64,000 nt of DNA from Treponema zioleckii (GCF_014737315.1 NZ_JPUF01000002.1:84660-148659); one strand, 5' to 3'. Counted from the stretch's first letter, positions 25,372-34,630 are shown. The notes: generated by a model not told the origin, from the letters alone. A program made the numbers and translations.

Positions 25372-26840
25372 ACTTTTTATTTTTCTGCTGATTTTTTTTC
25401 AATTTTCAAGTCTTTTGTCATGTAAACCTCAGTATGACTTAAGAACTGCTCAAAGTGCGGCTGCCAAAATAGAGAACGAACTTAAAAGCTGCAAGATTGT
25501 TTTTTTGGGAGAAGGTCATACCGATGTATACCCTTGTGTTTTTTTAAAAGAAAATTTGCAAAGATTCTACAACGCAGGGCTACGTTATATTTTTTTTGAA
25601 GGAGAATCAGACAATTATTTATATAATCCAGAAAATACTTGGTTTTTCTATATATCCTGCATGGGGGACCTGGGCGCATAAGTTTGAAATACGTTTGTTG
25701 TATGAAGAGATAAAGCGTATAAATCGAACTTATTTAGATGATCCGATAATTTGTATTTGGGCTGAAGAAACTCTTAATTTTACAGAAGATGAGTTCGAAA
25801 ATAGAGCCCTTATTATGAATAAGCGTGACAAAATTGCACAAAAAACAATAATTGATACGCTTAATAATGCTGACTCGGATAAAAAGGCTCTGGTTTTTTA
25901 TGGTGATGCACATGGAAAGAAAGAGTCTGTTTTATTAAACAAAAGTTCTGCACAAGCAGAGTGGAAAATGTTAGGAAGTTATCTCAATGATAGTTATAGA
26001 GACCAGTTTAAAACCTTTGATATATTTCAATTTAACACAAATAAATACCGAACTGTAATTTACAATAGTGAAAAAGATTGTGTTGTTACACCAGAAACTT
26101 TAGAATCGTTTCTTCTGGATGGTGCTAATAAGGAATATGATTATTATTGTCTAACACCGATTGGAATATACGGAGTTCCAAATGTTTATGTTCCAGAAGA
26201 AATTAATTTAAGATACCTTCTTTCATTTGAAAATCAAAAAGGTTCTAGATTGAGTGGTATGTCTGTGTGGTCAAAAAAAAGTCAACTTTTGCTGACTATA
26301 TATTATTTAAAATACTATTTTGGAGATGAATTTAAATATGACTTTACTTGTTCAGATGAACAACTTTCTATTTCGATTATTAATCTTCAAAAGAAAAAAA
26401 TAACAACACTTCCTTATGATTTAAGCAAGTTGGAAAAATATATTGAAGTCTTATATTCATATGGCTGGCTAGAGAATTATTTGTTAAATCCTGCAAATGA
26501 CAACCGCATAAAATACATTATGAACAACATGGTCAAAGCAAAAGAAATCAATCCGAGGGATATCTGGCCGCAATATTGGATAAGTTATTTTTCAACAGAG
26601 AAAGCCATGTATTCTGGCCGAAAAAAGGAATACAGAAAGGCACTGTCAGAGTGGAAAGAACTGCTTAAGAATGATTTAGTGTATGCAAGTCCTGTCTTAA
26701 AATTGGTTTATAAAAAAATGGCATTCTGTGAGCAGCAACTTGGAAATTACGAAGGACAACATTTTTATTCTGAAAAGGAAAAAAGTGTATCAAGCTTGCT
26801 GGACTTTGATTATAAGGAATATGTTTATTTTGGATATTAG
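25352..26840 (+). CDS. Tiki/TraB/EreA-superfamily lipoprotein, frameshifted
   Basis: The frame opened by the ATG at 25352 gives a lipoprotein signal (…FQFSSLLSC, Cys24), then IVFLGEGHTD with a GxxH motif and IFFEGES with a conserved Glu. It stops at 25681. The +1 frame continues from about 25650 (YPAWGTWAHKFE...) to 26840 and carries the second GxxH in LVFYGDAHG. Two GxxH motifs plus an intervening Glu are the hallmark of the TraB/PrgY, EreA, ChaN and Tiki superfamily of metal-dependent hydrolases. The frames join if one T is removed from ttttt at 25643-25647, giving about 495 residues. The C-terminal ~200 residues are unassigned. TraB/PrgY members act on peptide pheromones. Confidence 0.65.
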
Positions 26841-26915
26841 AAAATGAGCTGAAATTGTTTTTAGAGTCCTTGGAATCAAACTTTACCGAAGAAATTTTAC
26901 GGAAATTAATCAAAT

Positions 26916-26943
26916 AAAAAGGCCGCCCGCAGTGCGGGCAGCC
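26916..26943 (-). terminator. Intrinsic terminator of htpG
   Basis: Read on the minus strand: ggctgcccgc, loop act, gcgggcggcc, then TTTTT. It is a compact 10-bp GC stem, and it is duplicated with the htpG tail at 23982-24009. Confidence 0.9.
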
Positions 26944-27064
26944 TGTAAGTTTATCGCTCAAGGAGCTTGTTCATTGCTTTTATGAATCCCATCGGGTCTT
27001 TTAGCTCGCCGCCGCTTACGAGAAGTGCCTGGTCAAGAAGGACTTCCGAAACGTTTGCGATGTA
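26916..27064 (-). repeat. htpG 3' end and terminator (149-bp direct repeat, copy 2)
   Basis: The copy attached to the intact htpG gene. Bases 26951-27064 are the last 37 htpG codons plus stop; 26916-26950 hold the terminator. It matches 23982-24130 at 148 of 149 positions. Confidence 0.95.
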
Positions 27065-28921
27065 AGCGTCGTCAGTTGAAGTTTCGAGCGTTTTGACGAT
27101 TTTGTTCTCGCCGTTGATTTCAAGAATCGGCTTAACTTCGTTCATGACGCCTTGTCCCATTGCGCGCATCATTCGCTCCATCTGGAATCCTGGGTCGTTT
27201 TCGTCAACTACGATGCAGCTTGGCGAATCAGAAAGTCGCTTTGAAAGAACAACGTCTTTTACGCGCTCGCCCAAAGCCTTTTTGATTTTTTCCTGAACCG
27301 GTTTGAAGGCTTCTTCCTTCTTTTTTGCTTCGTCCTTGTCAACTCCAAGCTCGTCGTCGCTTCCTGCGCGGTTAACGGCTTTAAGGTCGAATTCTTTGTA
27401 TTTGTTGAGCGAAGGAATTACGATGTCGTCAATGTCGTCGGCCATGATGAGAACTTCGAATCCCTTGTTTTTGTAAGCTTCCAAAAGCGGTGACTGGCGA
27501 AGGTTTTTCTCGTCTGTTCCTGTGATGTAGTAGATTGCCTTCTGTTCTGGCTTCATTCGTTTAACGTAATCTGCAAAGCTTGTCCAGTTTTCATCGCCTG
27601 TTCCAGACTCGTCGGTAGACTTGAATCTTACGATTTCTGCAATTTCGTCGCGGTTCGCGTAGTCGCCGTAAAGACCTTCTTTCATTGGTCTGTTGAAGTT
27701 CTTTACGAATTTGTTCCATTTTTCGATTGCAGCTTTTTCCTCGTCAGTCTTGTTCTCAGACTTTCTTGCTTTGTCTGCGGCTTCTCCCATTTTTTTGAAT
27801 TCAGAAAGAAGTTTTTTTACAGAAGATTTTTTGATGTTGTCGAGGATTCTGTTCTGCTGGAGAATCTCGCGGCTAACGTTCAATGGCAAATCCTCTGAGT
27901 CAATGATTCCGCGGACGAATCTCAAATATGCCGGCAAAAGCTCACGGTCATCGTCGGTGATGAAAACACGCTTAACGTAAAGTTTTACGCCGCTCTGGTA
28001 GTCTGCCTGATACATGTCGAACGGAGCAGTCTGCGGAACGTAGAACAGAGTCGTATATTCTTCGGTTCCCTCGGCGTGAGTGTGAACGTAGTGAAGCGGC
28101 TCAAGCGCGTCGTGGCTGATTGTTTTGTAGAAGTTGTTGTAGTCTTCGGCTTTAAGTTCGCTCTTGCTTCTCTTCCAGAGAGCTGATGCCGAGTTAACCT
28201 GGTCAACTTTGTCCTCAGAACCGGTAATGTTTCCCTTGTCGTCGTATTTGTTCTGTGTGTAGTGAAGGTAAATTGGGAATGCGATGTGGTCTGAATATCT
28301 TTTGATGAGTTCCTCAATCTTCCATCGGCTTGCGTATTCCTTGCTCTCGTCGTTCAAAAGCATTTCGATTGCAGAACCGTGTGTTTCGGCTTTGTCGAAT
28401 CCGTATTTTTTAGCCTCGTCAGAATCTGATTTAATTTCTTCTATAGAATAGGAATTTGTTCCGTCGCTTGACCATTTGTAAAGTTTGTCAGTGCCGGCCT
28501 TTCGAGTGTAAACGTTAATCTGTTTTGCGGCCATGAATGCAGAGTAGAATCCAACACCGAACTGACCGATAAGGTTTGACTCGCCTGCATTCTTGTCTTC
28601 TGCGATTCGCTCGATGAACGCTTTTGTTCCTGAGCGGGCGATGGTTCCAAGGTTGTTGTTCAAATCTTCTTCGTTCATACCGATTCCCGAATCCTGAACG
28701 GTAAGGATTTTGTTCGGGTCGTCAAAAGTTATGTCGATTCTTGGGGTTGTTGTTATTGATTTATAAGCCTCGTCCGAAACCGTAAGGTAGTTGAGCTTGT
28801 CCAAAGCGTCCGAAGCGTTTGAGACAATTTCGCGAAGGAAAATGTCCTTGTTTGAATACATTGAGTGAATAATCAATTTGAGAAGCTGGTTAACTTCTGT
28901 CTGAAACTGATACTGAGCCAT
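26951..28921 (-). CDS. htpG: Molecular chaperone HtpG (Hsp90)
   Basis: 656 residues, close to bacterial Hsp90 length. The GHKL ATPase motifs are intact: EIVSNASDALDK (Glu31, Asn35), QDSGIGM (Asp77), and GQFGVGFYSAF around 119-129. The middle domain holds FVRGIIDSEDLPLNVSREILQ with the catalytic Arg region, and a normal C-terminal dimerisation segment follows. It is an ATP-driven cytoplasmic chaperone for stress and client maturation. A gaggag ribosome-binding site precedes the ATG. Its last 37 codons and terminator are duplicated 2.9 kb downstream around an inserted cassette; the coding frame is complete. Confidence 0.97.
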   Translation of the reverse strand: MAQYQFQTEVNQLLKLIIHSMYSNKDIFLREIVSNASDALDKLNYLTVSDEAYKSITTTPRIDITFDDPNKILTVQDSGIGMNEEDLNNNLGTIARSGTKAFIERIAEDKNAGESNLIGQFGVGFYSAFMAAKQINVYTRKAGTDKLYKWSSDGTNSYSIEEIKSDSDEAKKYGFDKAETHGSAIEMLLNDESKEYASRWKIEELIKRYSDHIAFPIYLHYTQNKYDDKGNITGSEDKVDQVNSASALWKRSKSELKAEDYNNFYKTISHDALEPLHYVHTHAEGTEEYTTLFYVPQTAPFDMYQADYQSGVKLYVKRVFITDDDRELLPAYLRFVRGIIDSEDLPLNVSREILQQNRILDNIKKSSVKKLLSEFKKMGEAADKARKSENKTDEEKAAIEKWNKFVKNFNRPMKEGLYGDYANRDEIAEIVRFKSTDESGTGDENWTSFADYVKRMKPEQKAIYYITGTDEKNLRQSPLLEAYKNKGFEVLIMADDIDDIVIPSLNKYKEFDLKAVNRAGSDDELGVDKDEAKKKEEAFKPVQEKIKKALGERVKDVVLSKRLSDSPSCIVVDENDPGFQMERMMRAMGQGVMNEVKPILEINGENKIVKTLETSTDDAYIANVSEVLLDQALLVSGGELKDPMGFIKAMNKLLER

Positions 28922-28959
28922 CTATGTTCATCTCCTCGTATAATTTTGAATTAAAAATC

Positions 28960-28990
28960 ATTATAGGAAAGATAATAATAAAACTGCCAA
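28960..28990 (-). promoter_or_regulatory. Candidate htpG promoter
   Basis: On the minus strand TTGGCA (28985-28990) and TATAAT (28960-28965) are separated by 19 bp, about 40 nt upstream of the htpG ATG. The spacer is a little long; no CIRCE-like element is seen. Confidence 0.35.
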
Positions 28991-29304
28991 ACGGAAAGAT
29001 TTTTTTGCAAGATTGTCGGTGCAGAAATCAACTTAAAAATCAAAAAATCAAATTTACGGCAAAAAAATATGAGAAATGCACGTTTTTGTTAAAATTGATT
29101 CCATTTGAGTTCAAGTCTCTTGTGTTGAATTTTTCAATTGCGGTCATTAAAATGTAGGCGATATTGTATTGAAGGATATAAGGGTTTTAATAAAAATTTC
29201 AATATTTAGCTTTTATGTCCAAAATTCAAATAATTTTCCTTTCAGAATTAACTTTTCTGCTTATAATGAAATCATACTTACATTTCTATTTTCAGGGGGG
29301 ACAT
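28991..29304. other. Divergent intergenic region htpG-nifJ
   Basis: AT-rich, without a convincing gene. A 77-codon plus-strand frame starts inside the htpG ribosome-binding site and looks incidental. A TATAAT at 29262-29267, about 40 nt before nifJ, is a likely -10 box; no strong -35 is visible. Confidence 0.5.
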
Positions 29305-32300
29305 ATGTCCAGAAAGAAACAGTCAATGGACGGAAACCAGGCTGCTGCTCATGTCGCTTATGCGTTCACAGAAGTTGCCGGAATCTATCCTATCACTCCT
29401 TCTTCACCAATGGCTGACTGGGTTGATAACTGGTCCGCTGGCGGTCAGAAGAACATTTTTGGTAACAAAGTAAAAGTTATCGAAATGGAATCAGAAGCCG
29501 GTGCTGCAGGTACAGTTCACGGTTCTTTGGCATCAGGTGCGCTCACAACGACATTCACTGCATCGCAGGGCTTGCTCCTGATGATTCCTAACATGTACAA
29601 GATTGCTGCTGAACAGCTCCCTTGTGTATTCCACGTTGCAGCACGATGTGTCGCAACTCAGTCTTTGAACATTTTCGGAGACCATTCAGACGTTTACGCT
29701 TGCCGACAGACTGGTGTCGCAATGCTCGCAGAAAGCAATCCTCAGGAAGTTATGGACTTGGCTCCAGTTGCTCACTTGGCAGCTCTTGAAGGCAAAGTCG
29801 CTTTCATCAACTTCTTTGACGGTTTCCGAACTTCTCACGAAATCCAGAAAATCGAAACTTGGGACTACGCAGACCTTAAGGAGATGTTCCCGAACGACGC
29901 TCTCAAGGAATTCCGCGCTCATGCGTTGAATCCAGAGCATCCTGCAATGCGCGGTTCTCACGAAAATGGTGACGTATTCTTCCAGCACCGTGAGGCTTGT
30001 AACTCAACTTACGACGCTCTCCCTGCAATCGTTGAAAAATACATTGACAAAATCAATGCAAAACTCGGCACAAAATACGGCCTTTTCGACTACTACGGTG
30101 CTGCAGATGCAGACCGCGTAATCGTTGCAATGGGTTCAATTTGTGACGTTGCAGAAGAAGTTATTGACTACCTCACAAAGAAGGGCGAGAAAGTCGGTCT
30201 CATCAAAGTTCACCTTTACAGACCGTGGGTTTCTGCAAAATTCTTGGAAAAACTCCCAAAAACTGCAAAGAAAGTTGCTGTTCTTGACCGCACAAAGGAA
30301 CCAGGCTCACTTGGTGAACCTCTCTTCCTCGATGTTGCCGCAACTCTCCGCGAAGCTGGCTTGAACGACGTTGTTCTTACTGGCGGACGCTACGGTTTGG
30401 GTTCAAAAGACACACCACCAAGCTCAGTATTTGCTGTTTACACAGAACTTGCAAAAGCAGAGCCAAAAGCACGCTTCACAATCGGTATTACAGACGATGT
30501 TACAAATCTCTCACTTCCAGAGGTTAAACCGGCTCCAATCACATCTGCAGAAGGAACTGTTGAGTGTAAATTCTGGGGTATCGGTGGTGACGGTACAGTC
30601 GGTGCAAACAAAGACTCTACAAAAATCATCGGTGATCACACTGACAAATACATTCAGGCATACTTCCAGTACGACTCAAAAAAAACTGGCGGTATCACAA
30701 TCAGCCACTTGCGCTTTGGTGACAAACCAATTCGCTCACCATACTACATCAATCAAGCTGATCTCGTAGCTTGTCACAACCAGTCTTACATCATCAAGGG
30801 CTACAAGATGGTTCAGGATGTAAAAGACGGCGGTACATTCCTTATCAACTGTCAGTGGAGCGACGAAGAGCTCGACAAGCACTTGCCTGCTGAGTCAAAG
30901 AAATACATCGCAGAGCACAAAATCAAGGTTTACACTGTAGACGCAGTTGACATCGCTACAAAAATCGGTCTTGGAAAACGAACTTCTACAGTTCTCCAGT
31001 CTGCATTCTTCAAGCTCGCAAATGTTCTCCCAGCTGAAGAAGCAATCAAATACATGAAAGAGAAGGTTGTTGCAAAATTCTCTAAGAAAGGTCAGGAAGT
31101 CGTTGACATGAACTGTCAGGCTATTGACCAGGGTGCAGGTGCTTTGCACGAGGTTAAGATTCCTGACTCATGGAAGAACCCTGCTCCAGATGCTGCTAAA
31201 CCAGCTCTCAAGGGTGAAAAAGCTACCGTTGATATGGTAGAAAAACTCATGAACCCAATCGCTCTCATGGACGGCGACAACCTCCCAGTTTCTGCATTCA
31301 AGGACATCGCAGACGGTCAGTTCCAGCTCGGTGCTTCTGCTTATGAGAAGCGCGGTACTGCAGTCAATGTTCCAGAGTGGGATTCAACAAAATGTATTCA
31401 GTGTAACAACTGTGCATTCGTTTGTTCACACGCAACAATCCGCCCATACCTCCTCACAGACGCAGAAGCTAGTGAAGTCGAGAAGAACGGCGGAAAAGCT
31501 GTTGACCTCAAACCAAAGGCTGGAAAATACAAGTTCACACTTTCTGTCAGCCCTCTCGATTGTATGGGTTGTGGAGAATGTACAACAGTTTGTCCAGTAC
31601 AGGCACTCACAATGGTTCCACAGGAGACTCGCCTGAGCGAGCAGCCAGCTTGGAACTATCTCGTTGCAAATGTTTCAAAGAAGGCAGATTCTGGATTCGG
31701 CGACAACACAGTCAAAGGAAGCCAGTTCAACCAGCCGCTTCTTGAGTTCTCAGGCTCATGCGCAGGTTGTGCCGAGACTTCTTATGCTCGCTTGATTACT
31801 CAGCTCTTCGGCGAGCACATGTACATTTCTAACGCTACAGGTTGTTCTTCAATCTGGGGTGGCCCTGCTGCAACGGCTCCTTACACAATCAACAAGGACT
31901 CAAAGAAAGGTCCGGCTTGGGCTAACTCACTCTTCGAGGACAACGCAGAGCACGGTTTGGGTATGTACTCAGGCCAGAAATATATCCGCGACAACCTCAT
32001 CGAGAAGTTGAACGGAATGGAAGCAACAGGCGCTCTCAAAGAAGCAATCGACGCTTTCATGGCTACAAAAGACAGCACAAAAGAGAATGCGGCTAAGGCT
32101 GATGACCTCATCGCTGCTCTCGAAAAAGACGGTTCTGCAACAGCAAAAGAAATCCTTGAGCAGAAAGACTACCTCGCAAAGAAATCTGTATGGATTTTCG
32201 GTGGCGACGGTTGGGCTTACGACATCGGTTTCGGCGGTTTGGATCACGTTCTCGCTTCTGGCGAAAACATCAATGTCATGGTATTCGATACAGAGATGTA

Positions 32301-32835
32301 CTCAAATACAGGTGGACAGGCATCAAAGGCTTCTAACATCGGTGAAGTCTGTCAGTTCGCAGCAGCTGGTAAAGAGATGGGCAAAAAGTCACTCTCAGAG
32401 ATCGCTATGAGCTACGGCTACGTATACGTTGGACAGATTGCTCTCGGTGCAAATCCTGCACAGGCTCTCAAAGTCATCCAGGAAGCAGAGGCTTACAATG
32501 GCCCGTCACTCATCATCGGATACGCTCCATGTGAGCTCCACGGTGTTAAGGGCGGCATGAACCACTGTCAGGACGAGATGAAGGCAGCTGTCAAAGCTGG
32601 ATACTGGAATCTCTTCAGCTTCAACCCGGCACTCAAGGCAGAAGGCAAGAATCCGTTCACCCTCACTTCAAAAGAAGGCGACGGAACTTACCAGGCATTC
32701 TTGAACAACGAGACTCGCTACTCAGCATTGACTCGCAAGTTCCCAGAGAGGGCAAAAGTATTGTTCGACCGCAACGAACAGGCTGCTAAGGCAAGATTTG
32801 AACATCTTCAGAAGCTGGTTGAGTTGTACAAATAG
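29305..32835 (+). CDS. nifJ: Pyruvate:ferredoxin (flavodoxin) oxidoreductase
   Basis: 1176 residues, the size of single-chain PFOR. The start is the ATG at 29305, after aggggggacat; an upstream in-frame ATG-like start adds a non-conserved tail. Order: pyrimidine-binding domain with YPITPSSPMAD near residue 30, CoA and hinge domains, then two [4Fe-4S] ferredoxin motifs starting at Cys697 (CIQCNNCAFVC) and Cys753 (CMGCGECTTVC). The C-terminal TPP domain has GGDGWAYDIG (~966), DTEMYSNTGGQ and a distal cysteine. It oxidises pyruvate to acetyl-CoA and CO2, reducing ferredoxin, the central step of this fermenter. The last codons use atypical synonymous choices and are duplicated at 34589-34630. Confidence 0.97.
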   Translation: MSRKKQSMDGNQAAAHVAYAFTEVAGIYPITPSSPMADWVDNWSAGGQKNIFGNKVKVIEMESEAGAAGTVHGSLASGALTTTFTASQGLLLMIPNMYKIAAEQLPCVFHVAARCVATQSLNIFGDHSDVYACRQTGVAMLAESNPQEVMDLAPVAHLAALEGKVAFINFFDGFRTSHEIQKIETWDYADLKEMFPNDALKEFRAHALNPEHPAMRGSHENGDVFFQHREACNSTYDALPAIVEKYIDKINAKLGTKYGLFDYYGAADADRVIVAMGSICDVAEEVIDYLTKKGEKVGLIKVHLYRPWVSAKFLEKLPKTAKKVAVLDRTKEPGSLGEPLFLDVAATLREAGLNDVVLTGGRYGLGSKDTPPSSVFAVYTELAKAEPKARFTIGITDDVTNLSLPEVKPAPITSAEGTVECKFWGIGGDGTVGANKDSTKIIGDHTDKYIQAYFQYDSKKTGGITISHLRFGDKPIRSPYYINQADLVACHNQSYIIKGYKMVQDVKDGGTFLINCQWSDEELDKHLPAESKKYIAEHKIKVYTVDAVDIATKIGLGKRTSTVLQSAFFKLANVLPAEEAIKYMKEKVVAKFSKKGQEVVDMNCQAIDQGAGALHEVKIPDSWKNPAPDAAKPALKGEKATVDMVEKLMNPIALMDGDNLPVSAFKDIADGQFQLGASAYEKRGTAVNVPEWDSTKCIQCNNCAFVCSHATIRPYLLTDAEASEVEKNGGKAVDLKPKAGKYKFTLSVSPLDCMGCGECTTVCPVQALTMVPQETRLSEQPAWNYLVANVSKKADSGFGDNTVKGSQFNQPLLEFSGSCAGCAETSYARLITQLFGEHMYISNATGCSSIWGGPAATAPYTINKDSKKGPAWANSLFEDNAEHGLGMYSGQKYIRDNLIEKLNGMEATGALKEAIDAFMATKDSTKENAAKADDLIAALEKDGSATAKEILEQKDYLAKKSVWIFGGDGWAYDIGFGGLDHVLASGENINVMVFDTEMYSNTGGQASKASNIGEVCQFAAAGKEMGKKSLSEIAMSYGYVYVGQIALGANPAQALKVIQEAEAYNGPSLIIGYAPCELHGVKGGMNHCQDEMKAAVKAGYWNLFSFNPALKAEGKNPFTLTSKEGDGTYQAFLNNETRYSALTRKFPERAKVLFDRNEQAAKARFEHLQKLVELYK
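32794..32835 (+). repeat. nifJ 3'-terminal codons, direct repeat copy 1 (attached to nifJ)
   Basis: Thirteen codons plus stop, encoding RFEHLQKLVELYK. A 20-base core (32809-32828, cagaag...ttgta) is identical to 34604-34623. Outside the core, differences are synonymous. Confidence 0.9.
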
Positions 32836-32972
32836 TTTTCATGCTGACGAGCCACAGGCTCGCAGCATAAAACGCTTAATGCCATGATGCACTATTTTGC
32901 TTCGCAAAATTGGTGCACATGTCAAACAAGCCTGAGCCGACACCTTCGGTGCGGCTCAAACCATACGAAATG

Positions 32973-33020
32973 AAAACGCCTCTTGCGAGGATTTTTCCTT
33001 ACGAGGGGCGTTTTTTGTTT
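32973..33020 (+). terminator. Intrinsic terminator after nifJ
   Basis: aaaacgcctc pairs with gaggggcgtttt around a loop, then a T-run. It is preceded by aaatg, exactly as in the related terminator at 34697, showing that the two are diverged copies. Confidence 0.8.
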
Positions 33021-33120
33021 TTATTGAGGGGAAAAAGAATTTCTTTCATGATAAAATATAATTATGGCAAACAATTCATACAGCGTGAAATAAAAGCAAA
33101 CCTCAAATTTGGGAGAAAGA

Positions 33121-33621
33121 ATGAACTGCAAATTTGATTGCAATAAGAAAAGTGATAAAAAAGAAGCATTTGAATCTGAGTTTGAAAAATGGAATAAGAT
33201 TTTTCAACAGAAGGATATGACTCATGTTATAACTGAAAAGTCTTGGTATGACTCAAAATCTGACGAGAACTCATGCGTCGTTGAGGATAAACCTGGAAGA
33301 GCCTCTGAGGTTTATAAGGATGTAACCATTTTAGCACCTGAGTTTTGGTCGAATGGTGGTATATCTGCGCAAATGCTGCAAATTCCTTTACGCATTGTCC
33401 TTCGGTCTAACTCAAACAAAACTCTTACATTTACAATGGTAAAACTATGCTACGGAAATAAAGCAGAAATCCGTCTGGAAGAAAACAACAAGTTGGTAGC
33501 AAGTTTTTTTGCGGTCACTGAAAATGGAGAAAACATCTCTCTAAAAGAGATGCTTTCGGAAGCGTTATCTATCGAAAAAGTAGACTCCGCAGTTGATTTC
33601 ATCAGCGGACTAAAGCAATGA
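33121..33621 (+). CDS. Unknown protein paired with a PIN-domain protein
   Basis: 166 residues from the ATG at 33121 (gggagaaag upstream; an in-frame TTG at 33109 is less likely). It is soluble and mixed alpha/beta, with no signal peptide or recognisable family. The N-terminal third is charged (KKSDKKEAFESEFEKWNKIF), and the rest carries beta-like segments around 'FWSNGGISAQMLQIPLRIVLRS'. Its stop overlaps the PIN gene start (atgA), so the two are translationally coupled. By position it could be an antitoxin or partner, but nothing in the sequence proves that. Part of the cassette between the two nifJ-tail copies. Confidence 0.65.
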   Translation: MNCKFDCNKKSDKKEAFESEFEKWNKIFQQKDMTHVITEKSWYDSKSDENSCVVEDKPGRASEVYKDVTILAPEFWSNGGISAQMLQIPLRIVLRSNSNKTLTFTMVKLCYGNKAEIRLEENNKLVASFFAVTENGENISLKEMLSEALSIEKVDSAVDFISGLKQ

Positions 33622-34571
33622 AAATAATAATGTTTCTTGAAAAATATACAAAAAAAGGCTTCTCGATTTGGATTGATACTTGCAGCATTCTGCACGAACA
33701 GTTTCAAACCTGCATGAACAATATCGCAGGATTTTTGACAGGGAACAATTACAAAATCAAAATTACGCAGACAGTCCTAAATGAGCTTACAAAACATACA
33801 TCTTCATCTGATGAAGAACTGAAAGCGAATGCGACAAAGGCTCTTGAACTGATTACACAGGGTAATTTGAAGAACATCTTTGAAGTATACGGCGATTCTT
33901 CACATTCCTTTGCTGACAACGATTTCCTTGCGCTTTTTACGCAGCTTCGTCTGAAAGAGAATATTCTTTTCATCACACAAGATGTCGCACTTGCTTCCGA
34001 TGTGTGGGATTTGGGCGATTCGCGCTCTGTCCGTTCAAAGTGTATTGAAGTTGCGAAGATAACGAAAAACGGTTTGCTTGAAGAATTTGAAATTGATGAT
34101 GATTTTGAAGACGATTATGAAGATTACGAGGATAATATTAATAGAAATTACACAAGTGATTTGGACGGAGAATCTATTGGTGATATTAATGCCCGTGTTA
34201 AAGGAAATATAAAAGGCGACTATAAAAACGACATTAACGAAATCCTTGACGGAAACATCCTGGGTGATATGTACGGCGACATTAACGGTAAGATGAACGG
34301 CACCATTCAAGGCTCAATGTATGGAGACATAAACGGAATACTGAACGGAAATATTCTTGGGAATATGAATGGTGATATTTATGGAAAGTTAAACGGCAAG
34401 GTAATGGGTAAAATGACCGGTACGCTTCACGTACATAACTCCACAAATAAAGGCGCCATTCAGGAAAATATCGTTATGCATGATGTTCAAATGGACGATA
34501 TTCCATCACCAGACGAACTGAAACAAAAAATAAAAACTGCCTTTGAAAATGCACTCCGCAATTTGCAATAG
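33618..34571 (+). CDS. PIN-domain protein with C-terminal GxIx tetrapeptide-repeat tail
   Basis: 317 residues. The N-terminal ~130 residues are a PIN-like nuclease fold, with acidic residues Asp20 (WIDTCSIL), Glu56 (VLNELTKH), Asp100/Asp102 (FADNDFLALF) and Asp122 (FITQDVALA) in the expected order. An Asp/Glu-rich linker (158-172) follows. Residues 184-271 are 22 consecutive tetrapeptides of the form G-x-[IVLM]-x (GDIN, GNIL, GKMN, GTIQ...), 19 of them starting with Gly. This is expected to form a narrow beta-solenoid, and the C-terminus ends in a short helix. PIN proteins are usually Mg-dependent ribonucleases, often toxins. The fusion is unfamiliar to me. It overlaps the upstream partner by 4 nt. 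Confidence 0.8.
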   Translation: MKIIMFLEKYTKKGFSIWIDTCSILHEQFQTCMNNIAGFLTGNNYKIKITQTVLNELTKHTSSSDEELKANATKALELITQGNLKNIFEVYGDSSHSFADNDFLALFTQLRLKENILFITQDVALASDVWDLGDSRSVRSKCIEVAKITKNGLLEEFEIDDDFEDDYEDYEDNINRNYTSDLDGESIGDINARVKGNIKGDYKNDINEILDGNILGDMYGDINGKMNGTIQGSMYGDINGILNGNILGNMNGDIYGKLNGKVMGKMTGTLHVHNSTNKGAIQENIVMHDVQMDDIPSPDELKQKIKTAFENALRNLQ

Positions 34572-34588
34572 GTATGAGAGAATATGTA

Positions 34589-34630
34589 CGATTCGAGCAC
34601 TTGCAGAAGCTGGTTGAGTTGTATAAGTAA
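34589..34630 (+). pseudogene. Remnant of a nifJ 3' end (direct repeat copy 2)
   Basis: Encodes RFEHLQKLVELYK and a stop, the same 13 residues as the end of NifJ, but with synonymous differences (cga ttc gag cac ttg against aga ttt gaa cat ctt) and a taa stop. The 20-base core 34604-34623 is identical to 32809-32828. Nothing upstream of it is nifJ-like. It marks the far border of the inserted PIN cassette. Confidence 0.88.

Noticed and set aside
23982..27064. Insertion sequence or transposon bounded by the htpG repeats
   Set aside because: No transposase, no terminal inverted repeats, and the 149-bp duplication is far longer than a target-site duplication.
28924..29157. Lys-rich 77-codon frame between htpG and nifJ
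   Set aside because: Its start lies inside the htpG ribosome-binding site on the opposite strand, and it has no Shine-Dalgarno; composition reflects A/T-rich DNA.
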